Source of the DNA: Chitinophagales bacterium
Lineage (GTDB): Bacteria > Bacteroidota > Bacteroidia > Chitinophagales > BACL12
NCBI GenBank assembly: GCA_014380545.1
Contig: JACMJP010000484.1
Span: 1-19,069 of the forward strand
DNA: 19,069 bases
Direction of reading: 5' to 3'
Both the position numbers and the translations under genes were made by a program. Below the pieces are notes generated by a model. That model made no database searches. It saw nothing but the letters and a program-made list of their open reading frames with translations, and had not been told where the DNA came from. Position 1 is the first letter of the stretch. Each line of letters opens with the position of its first letter. Below, piece by piece: positions 15,288 to 19,069 of this stretch.

Positions 15288-15319
15288 AAAGTCTTTTCAA
15301 AATAATGTGAAAGGCTTTT
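15288..15319. terminator. Hairpin terminator between the receiver gene and dnaB (both strands)
   Basis: The arms AAAGTCTTTTCA (15288-15299) and TGAAAGGCTTT (15308-15318) pair with one G-U and one bulged T. The plus strand continues TTAATTT and the minus strand continues ATATTTTTA. It can therefore stop both convergent transcripts, the receiver gene and dnaB. Its stem sequence is nearly that of the terminator at 17229. Confidence 0.65.
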
Positions 15320-15352
15320 AATTTATCCCACACTATTTTTAATGATGAAAGA

Positions 15353-16891
15353 TCAAAACGGTATATCGTCATCATCATTTGTATCATTAGCTTTTGAGCT
15401 CCTTGTAATTGTCGCTTTATTTTCTTTTACCGCATCTGCCAATGGGGTTAAATTACCGGGTGTATAGAATTCATCCAGGTCAACAAATTTGATAAACCTG
15501 TCAATGAATTTAGTTCGAATAGTGTCCAATGCCCCATTTCTATGTTTGCTGATAATTACTTCCGCAATTCCTTTTGTGGGATTTCCATTTTCATCTACAT
15601 CCAATCCATAATATTCAGGGCGATATAAAAACATTACAATATCTGCGTCCTGCTCTATTGCTCCTGATTCACGAAGGTCACTCAGCATAGGTCGTTTATT
15701 TCCACCTCTGTCCTCAACTTTACGACTTAATTGCGATAGAGCGATAATTGGAATATTTAATTCTTTTGCAATACTCTTTAAGGATCTTGAAATCTGGCTT
15801 ATCTCCTGCTCACGATTTCCACTTCCTTTTCCGGAATCATTTGTTGTCATCAATTGCAAATAATCAATTACCACAAGCTGAATATCATGCTGCATTTTTA
15901 ATCGCCTGCACTTTGCTCTTAATTCAAAAATATTTATTGCCGGCGTATCATCAATAAATAATTTTGCTTCGCTTAGCCGGTTACTCATCTTCACCAACTG
16001 CACCATTTCATGTTCCGCCAAATGGCCTTTAATAATTTTTTCTGCAGGCAATTCTGTTTCAGCACTCAATAAACGTTTTACTAATTGCTGTGCGCTCATC
16101 TCCAAAGAAAAGATTGCAACGCCCTTATTAAAATCAACAGCAGCATTTCTTGCAAGTGATAAGGTAAATGCAGTTTTACCCATTGAAGGCCTTGCTGCAA
16201 CAATAATAAGATCGGATTTTTGCCAGCCCCCTGTTAAACGATCAAGATTTGTAAATCCGGATGGACATCCTGTTAATGAATCTTCATGGCTTCTTGCTTC
16301 ATCAATTTCTTTTATTGTAGAAGAAATTAAATTATGAATTTCATTATAGCTTGTCCGCAAATTTTTATCGGCGATGTTAAATAAATTTTGTTCTGCTTTA
16401 TCTAACAATTCAAAAACATCGGTTGTGTCTTCATAAGATTCATTTATAATTTCAGATGAAATTTTAATAAGTTCTCTTTGAATGAATTTTTGAGCAACAA
16501 TACGGGCATGATGTTCAATATGCGCAGCACTCGCAACACGGTTAGTTAATGTTGTTATGTAAAAAGGACCTCCCGCTTCTTCAAGCTGACCCATTTTACG
16601 TAACTCTTCAGTTACCGTTAACAAGTCAATTGGTTGTGTTTTTTCAAACAATCTTCTTATTGCGGTGAAAATAATTCTGTGTCTGTCATCATAAAAGCTT
16701 TCAGGGCGCAAAATTTCAATTGCATTTGTTACTGCATCCCTGTCAATCATAAAAGCACCGAGCACTGCTTCTTCAAGATCAATTGCCTGTGGTGGTAATT
16801 TTCCATAAACAATAGAAGAAAGATCTGGCTGCCGGCGTTTTCTTTCATTATTGCGAATATTTTCGCCGGTGTTGTTTTCCAATTCTGCCAT
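15353..16891 (-). CDS. dnaB: Replicative DNA helicase
   Basis: This 512-residue hexameric helicase unwinds DNA at the replication fork. The N-terminal domain (residues about 30-130) begins PPQAIDLEEAVLGAFMID. The RecA-like C-terminal domain starts with SGFTNLDRLTGGWQKSDLII. Walker A is ARPSMGKT (233-240), with SLEMS (262-266), Walker B VVIDYLQLM (340-348), then ALSQLSRKVE and DLRESGAIEQDADIVMFLYR (405-424), which includes the arginine-finger region. No intein interrupts these motifs, although DnaB is a common intein site. The acidic C-terminus DDDDIPF is followed by a TGA stop, a useful check that TGA is a true stop here. The ATG at 16889-16891 is a natural start. It is convergent with the receiver gene, and both are closed by the 15288 hairpin. 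Confidence 0.96.
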   Translation of the reverse strand: MAELENNTGENIRNNERKRRQPDLSSIVYGKLPPQAIDLEEAVLGAFMIDRDAVTNAIEILRPESFYDDRHRIIFTAIRRLFEKTQPIDLLTVTEELRKMGQLEEAGGPFYITTLTNRVASAAHIEHHARIVAQKFIQRELIKISSEIINESYEDTTDVFELLDKAEQNLFNIADKNLRTSYNEIHNLISSTIKEIDEARSHEDSLTGCPSGFTNLDRLTGGWQKSDLIIVAARPSMGKTAFTLSLARNAAVDFNKGVAIFSLEMSAQQLVKRLLSAETELPAEKIIKGHLAEHEMVQLVKMSNRLSEAKLFIDDTPAINIFELRAKCRRLKMQHDIQLVVIDYLQLMTTNDSGKGSGNREQEISQISRSLKSIAKELNIPIIALSQLSRKVEDRGGNKRPMLSDLRESGAIEQDADIVMFLYRPEYYGLDVDENGNPTKGIAEVIISKHRNGALDTIRTKFIDRFIKFVDLDEFYTPGNLTPLADAVKENKATITRSSKANDTNDDDDIPF

Positions 16892-17015
16892 TTTTAATTT
16901 GTGGTTGTTTCGACTATAAAGAATTCAATTGCACACAATAAAGATCCCGCACCTGCAGATACACAAGTGTCATTCTACTAAATAAAATAAAGGAATATTT
17001 TCTGTTGTGGCGAAC

Positions 17016-17023
17016 AAATGTAT
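17016..17023 (-). promoter_or_regulatory. Candidate -7 element (TACATTTG, minus strand) of dnaB
   Basis: On the minus strand this reads TACATTTG, an exact TAnnTTTG match, about 125 bases upstream of the dnaB ATG. No TTG -33 element is evident, and it implies a leader of about 120 bases. It is the only exact match I found in this gap on that strand. Confidence 0.3.
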
Positions 17024-17228
17024 CTCTGCTTTTCATTTGATGCTAATAATTTGAAATAAAAATGTATGCACAATCTATGGTTCTCAATTTACATTCTAAT
17101 AACGCTGATTTTGCTGTAATTTAATATTTACAAATGAATTTTGTCACCATTTTTCCACACAGAATTTGTGCAATGTTGAAAGGAATTGAATAATTATTCA
17201 GGATAAAAAAATTTTGAGAAGTAAAATA

Positions 17229-17255
17229 AAAGCCTTTTTAAAAACAAAAGGCTTT
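17229..17255 (-). terminator. Intrinsic terminator of the acyl-CoA dehydrogenase gene
   Basis: A perfect 10-bp stem joins AAAGCCTTTT (17229-17238) and AAAAGGCTTT (17246-17255), with a seven-base loop. On the minus strand it is followed by TATTTTA. It begins about 20 bases after the gene's stop. It could also work on the plus strand. Confidence 0.75.
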
Positions 17256-17274
17256 GAAAAGCATTTAGAGAATA

Positions 17275-18462
17275 TTAATTAAACGCATCAATTCCGGTAA
17301 TATCTGCTCCGGTAATCAACAGGTGCACATCATGCGTTCCTTCATAAGTAAGTACACTTTCAAGATTCATCATGTGACGCATAATGGAATATTCACCGGT
17401 AATTCCCATTCCTCCCAGAATTTGTCTGGCTTCCCTTGCAATTTCAATTGCCATGTTCACATTATTTCTTTTGGCCATGCTTATTTGTGCGGGTGTTGCC
17501 TTGCCTTCATTTTTTAAAACACCAAGTCGCCATGCAAGTAATTGAGCTTTGGTAATTTCAGTAATCATCTCAGCTAATTTTTTTTGCTGTAACTGAAATC
17601 CGGCTATGGGCTTTCCGAATTGAATTCTTTGTTTGGCATAACGCAAAGCAGTATCATAACAATCCATAGCAGCGCCAATTGCTCCCCAGCTAATTCCATA
17701 ACGGGCAGTACTTAAACACATGAGCGGACCTTTTAATCCTCTTATTTCAGGAAAAATATTTTCTTTGGGTACTTTTACATTATCAAAAACCAACTCACCT
17801 GTTGCACTTGCCCGCAAACTCCATTTACCATGTGTTTCTGGAGTTGTAAAACCTTCCATTCCCCGTTCAACAATTAATCCTCTTATTTTTCCTTCTTCAT
17901 CTTTTGCCCAAACAACTGCTATATGCGCAAACGGAGAATTACTGATCCACATTTTTGCACCATTTAATAAATAATAATCGCCCTTGTCTTTAATATTTGT
18001 AACCATGCCGCCTGGATTTGAACCATGATCCGGTTCAGTTAATCCGAAACAACCAATTATTTCTCCGCTTCCTAATTTCGGTAAATATTTTATGCGCTGC
18101 TCCTCGGTACCGAAAGTATATATAGGATACATTACCAAGCTTCCCTGTACTGAAACAAGAGATCGGATTCCGCTATCACCTCTTTCAATTTCCTGCATAA
18201 TTAAACCGTAAGCAATGTTATCCAATCCACCACCGCCATATTCTGAAGGAATGCTGGGACCAAATGCACCAATTTCAGCAAGACCTTGGATTAAATGTTT
18301 CGGAGTTTCAGCTTTTTGGGCATATTCTTCAATAATTGGAGAAATTTCCTGTTTCACAAATTGACGAACTGTATCTCTTATTAGCTTGTGTTCTGTAGTT
18401 AATAAATCATCGAGCTGGTAATAATCTACTCCTTCAAAAAGATCGTTAGGCATTTTATACAT
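17275..18462 (-). CDS. gcdH: Acyl-CoA dehydrogenase, glutaryl-CoA dehydrogenase type
   Basis: This is a 395-residue cytosolic FAD enzyme. Glutaryl-CoA dehydrogenase converts glutaryl-CoA to crotonyl-CoA in lysine and tryptophan breakdown. Close family matches include SLVSVQGSLVMYPIY, the FAD-site segments GCFGLTEPDHGSNPGGM and MWISNSPFAHIAVVWA, KWSLRASATGELVFDNV, RYGISWGAIGA, and the end TYEGTHDVHLLITGADITG. The catalytic Glu is Glu374 (YEGTHD). Arg100 (GIRS) matches the substrate-binding Arg of the glutaryl-specific enzymes, which supports gcdH over a general short-chain dehydrogenase. The frame is open to a TTG at 18498, but that codon lies upstream of the promoter element at 18475-18482, so ATG 18462 (or 18453) is the start. 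No other lysine-degradation gene is adjacent. Confidence 0.85.
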   Translation of the reverse strand: MYKMPNDLFEGVDYYQLDDLLTTEHKLIRDTVRQFVKQEISPIIEEYAQKAETPKHLIQGLAEIGAFGPSIPSEYGGGGLDNIAYGLIMQEIERGDSGIRSLVSVQGSLVMYPIYTFGTEEQRIKYLPKLGSGEIIGCFGLTEPDHGSNPGGMVTNIKDKGDYYLLNGAKMWISNSPFAHIAVVWAKDEEGKIRGLIVERGMEGFTTPETHGKWSLRASATGELVFDNVKVPKENIFPEIRGLKGPLMCLSTARYGISWGAIGAAMDCYDTALRYAKQRIQFGKPIAGFQLQQKKLAEMITEITKAQLLAWRLGVLKNEGKATPAQISMAKRNNVNMAIEIAREARQILGGMGITGEYSIMRHMMNLESVLTYEGTHDVHLLITGADITGIDAFN

Positions 18463-18474
18463 TTTAATAATGTG

Positions 18475-18505
18475 CAAAGGTAAATATTCAGGGTTCAAAG
18501 TTCAA
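18475..18505 (-). promoter_or_regulatory. -33/-7 promoter of the acyl-CoA dehydrogenase gene
   Basis: On the minus strand, TTG (18503-18505) is followed after 20 bases by TACCTTTG (18475-18482). This is the full Bacteroidota -33/-7 arrangement. The element ends 12 bases before ATG 18462 and so decides that start over the upstream TTG codon. Confidence 0.65.
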
Positions 18506-18576
18506 GGTTGAATGTTAAAGCGCAGTTCATATCCATTTACTAAATTTCCTTTATGCAACAATCTTTATTATAGTTT

Positions 18577-18605
18577 TTGACTATGCTTTTTACTTTCTAC
18601 TTTTG
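18577..18605 (+). promoter_or_regulatory. -33/-7 promoter of folB
   Basis: TTG at 18577-18579, 18 bases, then TACTTTTG at 18598-18605 form an exact Bacteroidota promoter. The ATG follows 11 bases later, leaving a leader of only about six bases. Confidence 0.65.
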
Positions 18606-18616
18606 AAAATAAAACG

Positions 18617-18973
18617 ATGGGAAAGTTATTAATTGAAGGTATGCAGTTTAAAAGCCACATTGGGGTGTATGATTATGAGCAGTTATATGGAAATAATTTT
18701 GAAGTGGATGTAATAATAGAGAGTGAATTGATATCAGGTAATACGGATGAAATTACCGATACTATAGATTATAATGTGATTTATCAGTTTGTAAAACTGG
18801 TGATGGAAAAAAAATATAACCTTATTGAATTTGCTGCGAACGAATTATTATTAACATTAGTAAAAAATATTGCAGGTGCCTATCATCTTCAGGTCCGTTT
18901 AACAAAATTACATCCACCCCTGGGTGGGGAAGTAAAAAAAGTAAGTACAGAAATGAGCTGGACTAAAGGTTAA
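18617..18973 (+). CDS. folB: Dihydroneopterin aldolase
   Basis: This 118-residue cytosolic enzyme cleaves 7,8-dihydroneopterin to 6-hydroxymethyl-dihydropterin and glycolaldehyde in folate synthesis. The sequence follows the family from end to end: LLIEGMQFKSHIGVYDYE (4-21), FEVDVIIE (28-35), DTIDYNVIYQFVKLVME (48-64), NLIEFAANEL (68-77) and LQVRLTKLHPPLGG (91-104). The catalytic or pterin-binding residues Glu21, Tyr52, Glu71 and Lys97 are all in place. The length is normal for the octameric family. ATG 18617 is directly before the first strand. Other folate genes (folK, folP) are not in the window, so the gene appears to be a single unit, divergent from the acyl-CoA dehydrogenase gene. Confidence 0.93.
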   Translation: MGKLLIEGMQFKSHIGVYDYEQLYGNNFEVDVIIESELISGNTDEITDTIDYNVIYQFVKLVMEKKYNLIEFAANELLLTLVKNIAGAYHLQVRLTKLHPPLGGEVKKVSTEMSWTKG

Positions 18974-18997
18974 AAAATAATATTGCATGAATTTTTT

Positions 18998-19005
18998 TAT
19001 TTTTG
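18998..19005 (+). promoter_or_regulatory. -7 element (TATTTTTG) of the tRNA-Cys gene
   Basis: This is an exact TAnnTTTG match followed by CACCA, identical over 14 bases (18997-19010) to the tgt promoter. It would start transcription near 19010, giving a precursor leader of about 24 bases before the mature tRNA. Confidence 0.6.
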
Positions 19006-19033
19006 CACCAGTTCTTATAAATGATTAAGAAAT

Positions 19034-19069
19034 GGTCGGATGGCCGAGTGGCTAGGCAGAGCTCTGCAA
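19034..19069 (+). tRNA. tRNA-Cys (GCA), 5' half (3' end outside window)
   Basis: The first 36 bases of a tRNA are visible. The acceptor 5' strand is GGTCGGA (19034-19040), followed by T8 and G9, a D arm with GCC (19043-19045) pairing with GGC (19055-19057), A26, the 5' anticodon strand GAGCT (19059-19063), and the start of the anticodon loop CTGCAA. The anticodon GCA at 19066-19068 gives Cys. The T arm and 3' acceptor are beyond the window edge, so pairing of the acceptor and anticodon stems cannot be checked here. Confidence 0.85.

Larger units (their letters stand above)
16892..17274. other. 383-base intergenic region upstream of dnaB
   Basis: No open frame or RNA gene that I can recognise. 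It holds a candidate dnaB -7 element (17016-17023, minus) and the terminator of the acyl-CoA dehydrogenase gene (17229-17255). The rest is AT-rich. One weak match to a DnaA box (TTTTCCACA near 17150) stands alone, which is too little for an origin. Confidence 0.5.

Noticed and set aside
18493..18515. GTTCAAAGTTCAAGGTT short tandem-like repeat
   Set aside because: There are only about two imperfect units, and they overlap the acyl-CoA dehydrogenase promoter. It is not a repeat array.

Overview
The window is an AT-rich piece of a Bacteroidota chromosome. Three things point there: a TonB-dependent receptor with an N-terminal carboxypeptidase-regulatory-like domain, a secreted protein ending in a type IX secretion (T9SS) type A sorting domain, and repeated matches to the Bacteroidota -7 promoter element TAnnTTTG. 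The genetic code is the ordinary bacterial one: TGA is a genuine stop at the natural ends of dnaB, the sixA-like gene and the T9SS gene. Most genes are single-copy housekeeping genes. I see no CRISPR array, insertion sequence, prophage or defence locus.

Layout. 2-2848 (+): the 3' end of rpe abutting a TonB-dependent receptor. 2992-6437 (+): a small accessory stretch with an SRPBCC-fold protein, two adjacent genes that are each interrupted by one in-frame stop codon, and a GNAT acetyltransferase. 6443-7313 (-): a small muconolactone-isomerase-like protein and a SixA-like histidine phosphatase. 7403/7460-9604 (+): ribonuclease R. 9742-10500 (+): an exported protein of unknown function with a possible His/Cys dyad. 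10531-12254 (-): an overlapping pair, a membrane GT2 glycosyltransferase followed by an ECF sigma factor. 12471-14728 (+): tgt-lptG, sharing one base. 14852-15208 (+): a stand-alone receiver domain. 15353-16891 (-): dnaB. 17275-18462 (-): a glutaryl-CoA-dehydrogenase-type acyl-CoA dehydrogenase. 18617-18973 (+): folB. 19034 to the end (+): the 5' half of tRNA-Cys(GCA).

The genes serve unrelated core functions: pentose phosphate pathway, RNA decay, queuosine modification, LPS transport, replication, acyl-CoA oxidation and folate synthesis. Apparent transcription units are short. Three points deserve a second look. First, two neighbouring genes (3455-3976 and 4111-5973) read cleanly through a single stop codon. 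Second, several -7 elements lie only 4-5 bases before the start codon, suggesting leaderless mRNAs. Third, the 9742-10500 protein may be a divergent clan-CD-like peptidase. I found no convincing wholly new multi-gene system.
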